NCBI GenBank assembly: GCA_012517905.1
Contig: JAAYUE010000044.1
Location: 1-60,866 of the forward strand
Source: Clostridiales bacterium
Lineage (GTDB): Bacteria; Bacillota; Clostridia; Christensenellales; CAG-138
DNA: 60,866 nt
Reading direction: 5' to 3'
Positions 7,907 to 17,185 of this stretch are shown piece after piece (the stretch's first letter is position 1; each line of letters starts with the position of its first letter). The translations under genes and the position numbers were made by a program. Below the pieces are notes generated by a model that had not been told where the DNA came from, ran no database searches, and saw only the letters and a program-made list of their open reading frames with translations.

Positions 7907-8923
7907 ATGAGGAACCGTACGGCTGCAATGAGCATTGCGGAGGAGTTTTCGGCCAAGGTGCAGCGAGAGCAGCGCAGGGACAAGCTGATTCGCTGGGCGC
8001 CGGTCATCGTGCTTTTTGCGCTGGTCACCATCTTTTCGATTCTTCGCTTTGACAGTTTTTTTACGCTCTACAATCTCAATACCATTTTCAACCAGATGTC
8101 GATTACGCTGATCATTGCCGTAGGCGCGACGTTCGTCGTCCTGATCGGTTCGGTGGACCTGACGGTGGACGGTGTCGTCGGCCTTGCTTCCTGCACGGTG
8201 GCGCTGCTGATTCTGAATGGTAACAACGAAAACAATTTCGGAATATTTGGCGTACTGATTGCAATCTCGGTCGGGCTGGCATTCGGCCTGTTGACGGGAT
8301 TCATCCATGTACGTTTCAGGATATCGTCCTTCATGGTTACCTATGCGTTGGGCGCGGTCGCCGTCGGATGCGGCATTCTCTTTTCCGGCGGGCTGTGGGC
8401 GCAGATCAAGGACGCGTCGCTGCTGGCCATCCCCGCGGCGAGCTTTCTCGGAATTCCCGTCATCACGTGGATTTCGTTTGTGGTGCTTGGCATCGCGTGG
8501 GTCATTCAGGAAAAAACGCCCTTTGGACGGCATATGATCGCCATCGGCACCAACGAAGAGGTGCCGCGCGTGACAGGCGTAAAAGTGGATCTGGTCAAGG
8601 TTATGATCTTCATGTGGTCGGGACTGTGCCTTGGGCTTGCTGGCGTGCTCGGCGCGCTTCGGCTCGCGCGCGGCGAGGCGGATGTCGGCACGGGGCAGTT
8701 CTTTACGGCCTATGCGGCCGTGATCGTCGGCGGTACGTCGCTTTCCGGCGGCAGGGGCGGGGTGATCAACACGCTCATCGGCGTTTTGATCATCACGGTG
8801 CTGAATAACGGGCTCCTCCTGATGGATGTGAACATCTTCATCCGTTCGGGGATGCAGGGACTGATCATTCTCGTCGCCATCGCCCTCACGATCGATCGCA
8901 ACCGACGCGCGATCTGCAAATAG
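7907..8923 (+). CDS. ABC transporter permease, ribose type (BPD_transp_2)
   Basis: The 338 residues have about eight to ten hydrophobic segments and a family-typical stretch near the end (FTAYAAVIVGGTSLSGGRGG, then a helical pair). The N-terminal 30 residues are basic and cytoplasmic. AAGGAG 10 bp before the ATG supports the start. It is the first of two different permeases in the operon and probably pairs with the one encoded at 10481. The imported compound should be sugar-like. Confidence 0.87.
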   Translation: MRNRTAAMSIAEEFSAKVQREQRRDKLIRWAPVIVLFALVTIFSILRFDSFFTLYNLNTIFNQMSITLIIAVGATFVVLIGSVDLTVDGVVGLASCTVALLILNGNNENNFGIFGVLIAISVGLAFGLLTGFIHVRFRISSFMVTYALGAVAVGCGILFSGGLWAQIKDASLLAIPAASFLGIPVITWISFVVLGIAWVIQEKTPFGRHMIAIGTNEEVPRVTGVKVDLVKVMIFMWSGLCLGLAGVLGALRLARGEADVGTGQFFTAYAAVIVGGTSLSGGRGGVINTLIGVLIITVLNNGLLLMDVNIFIRSGMQGLIILVAIALTIDRNRRAICK

Positions 8924-8934
8924 AGGTGTAGAAA

Positions 8935-10461
8935 ATGGAAGAAAACAAATTGATCGAAATACTGGACGTGAGCAAGGATTACAACGGGCATCCGGCGCTT
9001 CAGAATGTATCCATGCACGTTCGCTGCGGCGAAATCGTCGGACTCGTCGGCGAAAACGGCGCCGGCAAGAGCACGCTGCTGAAAATCATCATGGGGGTGG
9101 AGGCGCTCTCCGGCGGGTCGATGCTGATCCGCGGCGAACCGTATCGCCCGCAGTCGCCGCGCGAGGCCAACACCAAGGGCGTCGGCATGGTCTTTCAGGA
9201 GCAGTCGCTGATTACAAACCTCACCGTGGGTCAGAATATTTTCTTCGGCGAGGAAAAGTATTTCAGCCGGTTCGGCATCGTGAACTACAAAGAGATGTAC
9301 GAAGAAGCCGAGCAGGCGCTGTGCGCGGTCGACGTAACGAACATATCGCCCCGAAAATATGTTCGAAACATCAACTTCGCCGCGCGTCAGATGGTGGAGA
9401 TCGCAAAAGTGGTCAACCAGGCGAACGGCTGCAAGCACGACAACGCCGTCGTGCTTCTGGACGAGCCGACCTCCGTGCTCAACGACGCCGAGGTCGAGCA
9501 GCTGTTTGTGCAGATGCGAAAGCTCGCCGCAAGCGGCCACGCGGTCATATTCGTATCGCACCGGCTGGACGAGGTGCTGCGCATCACGGAGCGCATCTAT
9601 GTGTTTAAGGACGCGAAAAACGCGGGCGAATTCGTCACGGCCGACACGACGGAGACGATGCTCTACAACGCGATGGTCGGCCACAGCACGACGTCCGAAT
9701 ACTATTATACCGACCTGCAGCGGGACCCTGCCGAAGAAACCGTGCTGGAGGTAAAGGAACTCAGCCTGTTCGGGTTGTTCAAGGACGTCTCGTTCCAGCT
9801 TCGAAAGGGCGAGATCCTGGGGTTCTGCGGCGTGATCGGATCGGGCAAGGAGGAGCTTTGCTATGCGCTCTGCGGCGATCTGAAACCGACGGCGGGGCAG
9901 ATTTGCCTCAAGGGAAGCCCGGTCAACCTCCGTTCGCCGGCGGTTGCGCGGCGCACGGGAATTCTGATGATCCCGCAGGAGCGAAACATCGAAGGCGTCA
10001 TCGGCAAACTCAGCATCAATGACAATATCAACGCCTCGAATCTGCAGAAACTGTCGAAATTTGGAATCCTTTCCCTGAAAAAACTGGCGGTGCAGGCGCA
10101 GGACTGGATCGAGCGGCTGCGGATCAAGGCCACGAGCGGGAAAGAGGCGGTGGAGCAGCTTTCGGGCGGCAACATGCAAAAGGTCGTCTTTGCGCGCATG
10201 CTGGCAAGCGAATGCGACGTCGTCCTGCTGAACCATCCGACCCGCGGCGTCGATGTCGGCGCCAAAAACGAGATCTATCGCTTGATTCGCGAGATGGCGC
10301 AGGCCGGGCGGTCCATTATCCTGCTCGGCGACACGCTAGACGAGTGCATCGAGATGAGCAACCGCGTACTGGTCATGATGGATGGAAAAATCGCCGGCGA
10401 GTTCGATGCGCCGGTCGGTCATAAGCCGGGCAATCTGGACGTGATCCAGTGCATGATGTGA
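8935..10461 (+). CDS. ABC transporter ATPase with two nucleotide-binding domains, one degenerate
   Basis: The 508 residues form two fused ABC domains, as in RbsA/XylG. Domain 1 has a normal Walker A (GENGAGKST, 39-47) and Walker B (VVLLDEPTS), but its signature is altered (NFAARQMVEIAK instead of an SxxQQQMVEIAK form). Domain 2 keeps LSGGNMQK near residue 408, but its Walker B reads VVLLNHPTRG: the metal-binding Asp and the catalytic Glu are replaced by Asn433 and His434. Walker A of domain 2 is GVIGSGKEE. Only the composite site using Walker A/B of domain 1 and the signature of domain 2 looks able to hydrolyse ATP. It begins 11 bp after the first permease. Confidence 0.87.
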   Translation: MEENKLIEILDVSKDYNGHPALQNVSMHVRCGEIVGLVGENGAGKSTLLKIIMGVEALSGGSMLIRGEPYRPQSPREANTKGVGMVFQEQSLITNLTVGQNIFFGEEKYFSRFGIVNYKEMYEEAEQALCAVDVTNISPRKYVRNINFAARQMVEIAKVVNQANGCKHDNAVVLLDEPTSVLNDAEVEQLFVQMRKLAASGHAVIFVSHRLDEVLRITERIYVFKDAKNAGEFVTADTTETMLYNAMVGHSTTSEYYYTDLQRDPAEETVLEVKELSLFGLFKDVSFQLRKGEILGFCGVIGSGKEELCYALCGDLKPTAGQICLKGSPVNLRSPAVARRTGILMIPQERNIEGVIGKLSINDNINASNLQKLSKFGILSLKKLAVQAQDWIERLRIKATSGKEAVEQLSGGNMQKVVFARMLASECDVVLLNHPTRGVDVGAKNEIYRLIREMAQAGRSIILLGDTLDECIEMSNRVLVMMDGKIAGEFDAPVGHKPGNLDVIQCMM

Positions 10462-10480
10462 CGAACGGGGAGGTGAAAGC

Positions 10481-11446
10481 ATGCGACAGACTACAGGTGA
10501 AACAAAAAAAATCAACAGACACGCAGTCAAAGCGTTTCTGGAAGCGACGGCGGGCGCGTGGGCGCTGGTTGCGCTGATTCTGCTGTTCTATTCGATGAAC
10601 GGCGCCTTTTTAAACCAGTTCAATATCCGCAATCTGTTCAATAACATGGCTACCCTGCTGATCATGTGCTGCGGGGCGACGTTGCTGCGCATCATCGGCT
10701 CGCTGGACCTCTCCATGGGCGCGGTTTGTTCGGTTGCGAACGTGATCTTCGTCTCGACGCTGGCATCCCTCGGCGCCGCTTCCTACCTCGTTGCGATCGG
10801 CTTCGGTATGCTGGCGGGGTTCATGCTCGGCTTTTTGCACACAAAGCTCAAGATCCCCTCGTTCATCGCTTCGCTGGGGTTCATGAACATCTGGCAGAGC
10901 GTAGCGCTGCTCATCGTTAAGACGCCGTTCAGCATTAAAAAAGCGCAGCAAGTGTTCATCGAGTGGGGAAAGATCCGCTTCGGCGTGATCGATCTGCCGA
11001 CGATCTTTTCGATCGTGCTGCTCGGCGTATTCGCGCTGTTTCTGACGTATACCGTCGCGGGGCGCAGCATGGATCTGATCGGCTGCAACGAGCGTGCGGC
11101 GCGTCTTGCGGGCGTAAAGACGGACCGGTATAAGATATTGGCGTTTACCATCACGGGGGTTACGAGCGCGCTTTGCGGCATTCTGCTGGCGATCCGCCTG
11201 CGCAGCTGCGACCCCGCGGTCGGCCTGCCGTATACGCTGCTGGCCTATGCGGCGGTATTCCTCATCGGCGGACACGGCAACGTGCTGAAAACGCTGCTCG
11301 GCGTCGGGATCGTCACGGTGATCGACAACGGTATGACGATCATCGGCGTGGACGCGTTCTGGTCCCGCATCATATTCGGTTCGCTGATCATCGTGTCGAT
11401 GATTCTCACGATGGACCGGGGCGGGCGCAAGGCGATCGTAAAATAG
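10481..11446 (+). CDS. second ABC transporter permease, ribose type
   Basis: 321 residues with repeated hydrophobic helices and the family loop GGHGNVLKTLLGVGIV. It is clearly related to, but not a copy of, the permease at 7907, which points to a heterodimeric membrane channel. GGGAGGTG precedes the ATG. The stop lies about 110 bp before the next gene, with no obvious terminator in between. Confidence 0.86.
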   Translation: MRQTTGETKKINRHAVKAFLEATAGAWALVALILLFYSMNGAFLNQFNIRNLFNNMATLLIMCCGATLLRIIGSLDLSMGAVCSVANVIFVSTLASLGAASYLVAIGFGMLAGFMLGFLHTKLKIPSFIASLGFMNIWQSVALLIVKTPFSIKKAQQVFIEWGKIRFGVIDLPTIFSIVLLGVFALFLTYTVAGRSMDLIGCNERAARLAGVKTDRYKILAFTITGVTSALCGILLAIRLRSCDPAVGLPYTLLAYAAVFLIGGHGNVLKTLLGVGIVTVIDNGMTIIGVDAFWSRIIFGSLIIVSMILTMDRGGRKAIVK

Positions 11447-11558
11447 CGCGCCGGTTGCGGGGAAACGACCCCGCAGACCCGGACAATGAACCCGCGCTGC
11501 GCCGCCGGAAAATGGCGGTACGCGGTGAAACCGAACGACAAACGACAGGAGGGACCAT

Positions 11559-12407
11559 ATGAAAGCGACGCTGCTGCTGGAAAACCACAGCCTGTTTAAC
11601 CAATACTACAACGCCGAGCACGGATTTTCCGCCTGGGTGGAGGACGAGGACGTCAAGGTGCTCTTCGATACCGGGTATTCCGATAAATTCATCAAGAATG
11701 CCGAGGAGATGAAGATCGATCTGCGGACGGCGGACTATGTGATCATTTCGCACAATCACAACGACCACTCCGGCGGACTGAAGTATCTGATTCAGTATTA
11801 CCGCGACAACGCGATGTTTCGAAAGCCCGTGCTGCTCATGGCGCATCCGGACATCATGCTGCGCAGGTATCAGTTCGTCGAGGATTATTGCGAGGGGATG
11901 GACGTGAGCCTGGAAGTGCTGGAGCAGTACTTTACGGTTCGCTTCGCCTCGGAACCCGTCTGGCTGACGAAAAATCTCGTATACATGGGCATTACGGAGA
12001 TATCAAACGATTTCGAGCGGTCTTTTCCGCAGGGCGCGAAAGTGCTGAGAAACGGCGTGTGGGAAGACGACTATGTCGTCGAAGACACCCAGCTTGCCTA
12101 CCGCCACGCAAGCGGGGAAGAGTCCAGCGTGATCGCCGCCTGCGCGCACTACGGCATCTGCAATATCATGGAATACGCAAAAAAGCTGACGGGCGCCAAA
12201 CACACGCATACGTATCTCGGCGGCTCCCACCTTCGCTCGGAGGAAGTGCCGCAGCGGCAGATGGACCGCACCTGCGACTACGTGCGCGGCGAACAGATCA
12301 GCCGGTTTTACATCTGCCACGACACGGACCTGCCGTGCGTGATTCAACTGGCCAACGCCTGCCCGGCCATGGAGGCCGGCGTCGGGCTGGTCGTAAATTT
12401 TGATTAG
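11559..12407 (+). CDS. metallo-beta-lactamase-fold hydrolase, COG1237 type
   Basis: The protein has 282 residues with the metal motif SHNHNDHSGG near residue 65 and a preceding VLFDTGYS strand. It is closest by recall to the family that includes the dihydropterin/beta-ribofuranosyl-aminobenzene phosphate synthase relatives. That assignment says little about the reaction. The conserved C-terminal ACAHYGICNIMEY resembles the family end motif CAHAG. AGGAGGG precedes the ATG. It is the second MBL-fold enzyme in one operon and not similar to the UlaG-like one, so two hydrolytic steps or a hydrolysis and a rearrangement are likely. Confidence 0.75.
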   Translation: MKATLLLENHSLFNQYYNAEHGFSAWVEDEDVKVLFDTGYSDKFIKNAEEMKIDLRTADYVIISHNHNDHSGGLKYLIQYYRDNAMFRKPVLLMAHPDIMLRRYQFVEDYCEGMDVSLEVLEQYFTVRFASEPVWLTKNLVYMGITEISNDFERSFPQGAKVLRNGVWEDDYVVEDTQLAYRHASGEESSVIAACAHYGICNIMEYAKKLTGAKHTHTYLGGSHLRSEEVPQRQMDRTCDYVRGEQISRFYICHDTDLPCVIQLANACPAMEAGVGLVVNFD

Positions 12408-12419
12408 AGGTTATTGACG

Positions 12420-13472
12420 ATGCAAGAAAGCTATTTTCAGCGGGTCATGCGCAAGACGCCGACCTGCTTCTGGATCAACAACGTCACCCGCGAAGAAGCG
12501 CGGATCGCCATCGATGCGGGCGCGCGCAACTGCACCCAGAACCCTTCCTATCCCTGGAAGATTCTGAACCAATCTTCGGACAGCGAGCGCGCAAAAGCGC
12601 TGCTCGACGAAATCCTCGCGCAGCAGGCGGACGACGAAGACGCGCTGCATGAGCTGCAGCGCCGTCTGGTCGCGGATATCTGCATGTATTTCAGCCCGAT
12701 CCATCAGACGACCGGCGGGCGGGAAGGCTGGGTGACCATTCAGGCCAGCCCGATTCACGAGGACCTCGACACCATTCTGCGCTGGGCGCGGATTCACGTG
12801 AAAACGGCGCCCAACATGATGCTCAAAATCCCCGCGACGAAACAGGGGCTGGAAGCCATGGAAGTCCTCGTAGCGGAGGGGTATCCGGTCCTTGCGACCG
12901 AGGTCATGTCCGTTGCGCAGGTGATCGACGTCTGCGAGCTCTACGAGCGGGTCACGCAGAACGTCGAGCGCCCGCCCGTCATGTATCTTGCGCATATCGC
13001 CGGCATTTTCGACGAACATCTGCAGGCCACCGTGCAGCGTGAAGGAATCGATGTCGACGCGGATGCGCTCTGGCAGGCGGGAATCATCGTGGCAAAGAAG
13101 ATCCGGCGCGTCATGGACGACCGCGGATACCGCGTGCAAATGCTCTCCGGCGGCGCGCGGGGATTGCAGCATTTTACCGAGATGGTGGGCGCACGCAGCG
13201 GCGTCACCATCAACTGGGTCAAAACGGCGGATAAGCTCGTCGAGCTGGACGGCCCCGTCATCGACCGCTTCTCCGCGCAGCCCGCGCCGGATGTTATAGA
13301 CGAGCTGCTGGAGAAGGTGCCGGACTTCCGCAGGGCGTATGAAAGAAGCCTGTTGTCCGCCGAAGAATACGAATCGTTCGGGCCGGTTGTCCGCTTCCGG
13401 GATTCGTTTGAGGCCGCCTGGAGAAGCGGCCTGGATTTCATCGCCAAGCGCCGCACGGGCCTGCGCGGATAA
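12420..13472 (+). CDS. transaldolase-family aldolase
   Basis: A 350-residue TIM barrel of the transaldolase/TalC group. FWINNVTREEARIAIDAGA near residue 18 is typical of sugar-cluster members, and MLKIPATKQGLEAM contains K136, which matches the Schiff-base lysine of the family. It should cleave or transfer a dihydroxyacetone-like unit. The ATG at 12420 is chosen because AGAGG lies 9 bp before it. A TTG six bases earlier is too close to that site. The gene starts 12 bp after the previous stop. In this context it may perform a retro-aldol step that yields the beta-keto acid or a triose. Confidence 0.82.
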   Translation: MQESYFQRVMRKTPTCFWINNVTREEARIAIDAGARNCTQNPSYPWKILNQSSDSERAKALLDEILAQQADDEDALHELQRRLVADICMYFSPIHQTTGGREGWVTIQASPIHEDLDTILRWARIHVKTAPNMMLKIPATKQGLEAMEVLVAEGYPVLATEVMSVAQVIDVCELYERVTQNVERPPVMYLAHIAGIFDEHLQATVQREGIDVDADALWQAGIIVAKKIRRVMDDRGYRVQMLSGGARGLQHFTEMVGARSGVTINWVKTADKLVELDGPVIDRFSAQPAPDVIDELLEKVPDFRRAYERSLLSAEEYESFGPVVRFRDSFEAAWRSGLDFIAKRRTGLRG

Positions 13473-13497
13473 GAAAGCGGGCAGGAGGGAAAAAATC

Positions 13498-14688
13498 ATG
13501 GATTCGGATTCCATCGTAATCGTATCGGCGGCGCGCACCGCCGTCGGAAAATTCAACGGCGCATTGAAGGAATATTCCACCAGCGACCTTGGCGGGTTCG
13601 CCATCAAAGAGGCCATCGCCCGCGCCGGCGTACGGCCTGAAACGGTCGACGAGGCCATCATGGGCTGCGAAGGCGGAACAGGCGAGAACGCCTATATGAC
13701 GCGCCTTGCGGCCGTCAAGGGCGGCATGTCCTACGACTCCGCCGCGCTGACCGTGAACCGGCTCTGCGCCTCCGGCCTTCAGTCCATCGTCACCGCGGCG
13801 ATGGAACTGCAGGCGGGGTTTTCCCGCATCTGCGTCGCGGGCGGCGCGGAGAGCATGACGAACATGCCGTATTTCCTTGAGAAGGCGCGCTTTGGCTATC
13901 ATTACGGCCCCGGCGCGCTGCAGGACAATCTCCACGAATGCCTCAGCGACCCGTTCCATCACGTGCACATGGGTATAACGGCGGAAAACGTTGCGAAAAA
14001 ATACGGGATCACGCGCGGCGAACAGGACGAATATGCGCTTTTGAGCCAGCAGCGTGCAAAAGCTGCCGTCCTTTCCGGCGCGTTTGTCGAGCAGATCGTG
14101 CCGGTCACCGTGACGGTTGGAAAGCATGAAACCGCCGTTTTCGAGGTGGACGAGCACCCGCGCATGAACGCCACGCTGGAGTCTCTGGCGAAACTGAAGC
14201 CCGCATTCCTTCCCGACGGCACCGTGACGGCCGGCAACTCGTCCGGTCTGAACGATGCGGGCGCGGCCGTTTTGATGATGAAGGAAAACCTCGCCCTCGA
14301 GATGGGGCTTCGCCCGATGGTCCGCTTCCGTGCGGCCGCCGTTGCCGGCGTCGATCCGCTGCTCATGGGAACCGGTCCGATTCCGGCGGTTCGCAAACTG
14401 CTGGCGCAGACGGGCGTGCGCCTGGAAGACATCGGCGTGATCGAGCTGAACGAGGCCTTTGCCGCCCAGACGCTGGCCTGCATCCGGGAGCTGAATCTGG
14501 ACCCGGAGCGCGTGAACACGCAGGGCAGCGGAATCTCGCTTGGCCATCCCGTCGGGGCGACGGGGTGTATCATCGCGATAAAAGCAATCTACAGGATGCT
14601 CCATAGCGAGGAACGGTATGGGCTTGCAACCCTCTGTGTCGGCGGCGGGCAGGGCATGGCGGCGCTGTTCGAGCGCTGCGAAAACTGA
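13498..14688 (+). CDS. thiolase (acetyl-CoA acetyltransferase)
   Basis: The 396 residues are the normal thiolase length. All catalytic residues are present: C90 in NRLCASGLQ, H350 in LGHPVGATG, and C380 in CVGGGQG, with NEAFAAQ between. The family reversibly splits 3-ketoacyl-CoA with CoA. Downstream of a BKACE, which releases acetoacetate, the natural job would be cleavage of acetoacetyl-CoA to two acetyl-CoA. The CoA transfer step needed to activate acetoacetate is not encoded in the operon. GGAGGG precedes the ATG, and an upstream in-frame extension overlaps the aldolase gene and has no ribosome site. It is the last gene of the operon. Confidence 0.9.
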   Translation: MDSDSIVIVSAARTAVGKFNGALKEYSTSDLGGFAIKEAIARAGVRPETVDEAIMGCEGGTGENAYMTRLAAVKGGMSYDSAALTVNRLCASGLQSIVTAAMELQAGFSRICVAGGAESMTNMPYFLEKARFGYHYGPGALQDNLHECLSDPFHHVHMGITAENVAKKYGITRGEQDEYALLSQQRAKAAVLSGAFVEQIVPVTVTVGKHETAVFEVDEHPRMNATLESLAKLKPAFLPDGTVTAGNSSGLNDAGAAVLMMKENLALEMGLRPMVRFRAAAVAGVDPLLMGTGPIPAVRKLLAQTGVRLEDIGVIELNEAFAAQTLACIRELNLDPERVNTQGSGISLGHPVGATGCIIAIKAIYRMLHSEERYGLATLCVGGGQGMAALFERCEN

Positions 14689-14758
14689 AAAACGATGTCA
14701 TGAACACGATAGCGTATCGGACATCGGCGCCCGCGCCGGACGGTTTTTGCGCAACACA

Positions 14759-14787
14759 AAAAAGCGGCTGCAAAACAGCTGCTTTTT
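14759..14787. terminator. bidirectional terminator
   Basis: AAAAAGCGGCTG pairs with CAGCTGCTTTTT (one G-T wobble) around a CAAAA loop, with A- and T-runs on both sides. It separates the thiolase on the plus strand from the sensor kinase on the minus strand. Confidence 0.8.
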
Positions 14788-14838
14788 TAGTCGCCTGAAC
14801 AAAATCGTGCGGGGTACGCGCGGAAAGTTTCTTCGCTT

Positions 14839-16200
14839 TCAACGGCCGGTCGGGATTCTGATTGTAAACCTGCTCCCCTTCCCGGGTGCGGACTCCAGCA
14901 GGATCGTGCCGCCGAGTTTTTCGATGTTTTCCCGGGCGATATACAGGCCGATGCCGTCGCCCTGCGTGTCCAGCGAATTCCTGCCGCGGTAATAGGCCTC
15001 AAAGATCTTTGGCTGGTCTTCTTGGGCGATTCCCGCGCCAGTGTCCTGAACGCTGACGGCAAACTCGTCTCCGGTCAACCCGTATTCAATGGTTACGTTG
15101 CCGCCGGACGGCGTAAATTTGTAAGCGTTTGTCAGGATGTTGTAGAGCGCCTGGCTCAGCTTGTATCGGTCGGTCTGGAGCGTGATCTTCTGCTGTCCGG
15201 TCGTCTGCAGGCGGACGGATTTTTTGTCGAACTGCGCCTTCAGCCCGCCGGTGATCTGCCGCATCAGCGCGGAGAATTCGACCGGCTCGATCTTCGCTTC
15301 GTCGATCTCCTTCTCCGCATCCAGGAGGCCGCTCATGTTTGTGATGATCGACGAAAGATGTTCGATCTGCGCCTCGCAGGTTTGAATTTCTTCCGGCGTG
15401 AAGCGGATGACGCCGTCCCGAAACCCTTCCAGATGCGTGCGCAGTATCGTCAGCGGCGTTCTGGTCTGATGGACGAGTTCGTCGATGCGCTTTTTGCGGC
15501 TCGTCTGCTTGAGTCTGAGGCGGGACTGCAGCGCCTCCAGGCTCTGCTGTATGGTTTGGATTTCTTTGACGCGGGACTGCCGGACGCGGCTTTCGCCGCC
15601 CATGTCGATATCGATCGCCTGCTGCGCGGTCTGCGTCAGATCGCGACTCATCTTTCTGCTGATGAAGAGCCCGAGCACGAAGACCAGAGCGAACACGATT
15701 CCAAACGACAGCACGCTGTTGCCGGCCAGCGCGAGCATGAACCGCTGCGTCCCGAGGGACTTGACGATGGAGCTGTATCGGGTCACGATCAGCTTTCCGA
15801 TTACGGAGCCGCTTTTTGTAATGTCGATGGCGTCGATCTCCTCGGAGGCGGCGCCCATCATGCGGTTCATCGCGTTGCTGCGCATCATGCCCATCGCCGG
15901 ATACCCCGGCGTGCCGACGTCGGCGAGCAGCTCGCCGTCCGTATTGTAGAGCCGGATGCGGTTGATCGGGTCGCTCAGATGGGATGTCAGCTGCATCTCC
16001 AGCTGCTGTTCGGTGTAGTCGCCGTCCGAAAGCGCCTCGGTGGAAAATTCGACCAGCTGGGCGATGTGCTGGTCGTAGTTGACTTTGGCATATCCGACGA
16101 AATAGCGGTTGATCAGGGTGCTGAGCACAAAGGAATTGACGAGCACCGCAATCGCCGCCGAGATCATCAGCACGAGCATCCACTGTCGCCGGATCGTCAT
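14839..16200 (-). CDS. sensor histidine kinase
   Basis: 453 residues. There are two membrane helices (about 8-30 and 160-182) around an extracytoplasmic domain of roughly 130 residues, then a linker and coiled region. A HisKA box follows (LVHQTRTPLTILRTH, His near residue 242) and a HATPase with N, G1 (DTGAGI) and G2 (GDGIGL) boxes. A membrane sensor that phosphorylates the regulator encoded directly upstream; the genes overlap by 4 bp. The operon also encodes three small envelope proteins, so an envelope or cationic-stress signal is a reasonable guess. Confidence 0.88.
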   Translation of the reverse strand: MTIRRQWMLVLMISAAIAVLVNSFVLSTLINRYFVGYAKVNYDQHIAQLVEFSTEALSDGDYTEQQLEMQLTSHLSDPINRIRLYNTDGELLADVGTPGYPAMGMMRSNAMNRMMGAASEEIDAIDITKSGSVIGKLIVTRYSSIVKSLGTQRFMLALAGNSVLSFGIVFALVFVLGLFISRKMSRDLTQTAQQAIDIDMGGESRVRQSRVKEIQTIQQSLEALQSRLRLKQTSRKKRIDELVHQTRTPLTILRTHLEGFRDGVIRFTPEEIQTCEAQIEHLSSIITNMSGLLDAEKEIDEAKIEPVEFSALMRQITGGLKAQFDKKSVRLQTTGQQKITLQTDRYKLSQALYNILTNAYKFTPSGGNVTIEYGLTGDEFAVSVQDTGAGIAQEDQPKIFEAYYRGRNSLDTQGDGIGLYIARENIEKLGGTILLESAPGKGSRFTIRIPTGR

Positions 16201-16883
16201 TGCTTTGTCCCTCCGAAGCGGTATCCCGCGCCGTATTTCGTGACCAGCAGCTCGGGGTTGCGCGGGTCCTGCTCGATCTTTTGCCGGAGTTTTTTGACGT
16301 AACTGTCGATGTTGCGGTCGAACCCCTCGTAATCGTCCCCGAACGCCTGCTCGATCAGCTGCTCGCGAGAGAGCACCAGCCCTTCGTTTCGAAACAGCGC
16401 GTGCAGCAGGCGATACTCCGCCGTCGTCAGCGGAATTTCCTCGTTTTCCCGGGTGAGCGTCATGCTGCCCGTGTGCAGGCTCAGCGCGCCGCTGCGGTAT
16501 ACGAGTTCGTCCGCCTCGCGATAGACGCGCTGGAGGAGCCGCCGCACCCGCAGCATGAGCTCGTTTGCGCTGAACGGCTTGACGACGTAATCGTCCACGC
16601 CGGTGCGAAAGCCGCGGACGCGGTCGATCTCGCTCTGGCGGGCCGTCAAAAAAATGACGGGGATCTCGGATACTTTCCTGATTTCCTTCAGGACTTCGAA
16701 TCCGTCGATCCCCGGCATCATGATATCCAGCAACACAAGATGGACGGTGTGGCCGTTGAACGCCGCCAGAGCCTCGAACCCGTCGCCCGCGGTCAATACG
16801 CCGTAGCCTTCTTTGAGAAGGTACTTTTCGACGATGCTTCGAATCTCCGGCTGGTCTTCGACGACCAATATCTGGTATTTCAC
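16197..16883 (-). CDS. OmpR-family response regulator
   Basis: 228 residues: a receiver domain with E9/D10, phosphoacceptor D53 (LVLLDIMMP), T83 and K105 region, then a winged helix (about 130-225) ending in VTKYGAGYRFG. Translationally coupled to the sensor kinase by a 4-bp overlap. It likely controls its own five-gene operon. Confidence 0.9.
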   Translation of the reverse strand: MKYQILVVEDQPEIRSIVEKYLLKEGYGVLTAGDGFEALAAFNGHTVHLVLLDIMMPGIDGFEVLKEIRKVSEIPVIFLTARQSEIDRVRGFRTGVDDYVVKPFSANELMLRVRRLLQRVYREADELVYRSGALSLHTGSMTLTRENEEIPLTTAEYRLLHALFRNEGLVLSREQLIEQAFGDDYEGFDRNIDSYVKKLRQKIEQDPRNPELLVTKYGAGYRFGGTKQ

Positions 16884-16919
16884 CGTGCCACCCCGTTTGC
16901 CCGTATTCGGGTCAATCGG

Positions 16920-17171
16920 CTATTTGCCGATGACTTCTTTCATCTTCTGATAGTCCTCTTCGGTCAGTTCGCCCTTGACATAGCGCAGCTTCAGCGCGTC
17001 CGCCGCGCCGTCGGACTGGGCCTTCCGCTTGTTTTTTGCGGAGACCGCCAGATAGACGATGATTCCGATGGCGAGTGCGACCGCCGCGATGGAAATCCAC
17101 AGGCCCGGCACCATGAATCCGTAATGCCGAAAGAACATGCCGGCGCCGCCCAAACCTCTTACAAACATCAT
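16920..17171 (-). CDS. small membrane protein with SHOCT domain
   Basis: 83 residues: one membrane helix (about 22-44) and a C-terminal SHOCT-type helix pair (LKLRYVKGELTEEDYQKMKEVI). SHOCT is a short C-terminal oligomerisation motif. It lies directly upstream of the response regulator in the same operon and shares its C-terminal motif with the next small gene. Confidence 0.75.
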   Translation of the reverse strand: MMFVRGLGGAGMFFRHYGFMVPGLWISIAAVALAIGIIVYLAVSAKNKRKAQSDGAADALKLRYVKGELTEEDYQKMKEVIGK

Positions 17172-17185
17172 TGTAACATACCTCC

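Noticed and set aside
12414-12419. TTG start for the transaldolase-family gene
   Set aside because: Only 3 bp from the AGAGG ribosome site; the ATG six bases later has proper spacing.
15022-16302. Long plus-strand frame opposite the kinase gene
   Set aside because: Shadow of a GC-rich coding strand; the minus-strand frame has all kinase motifs.
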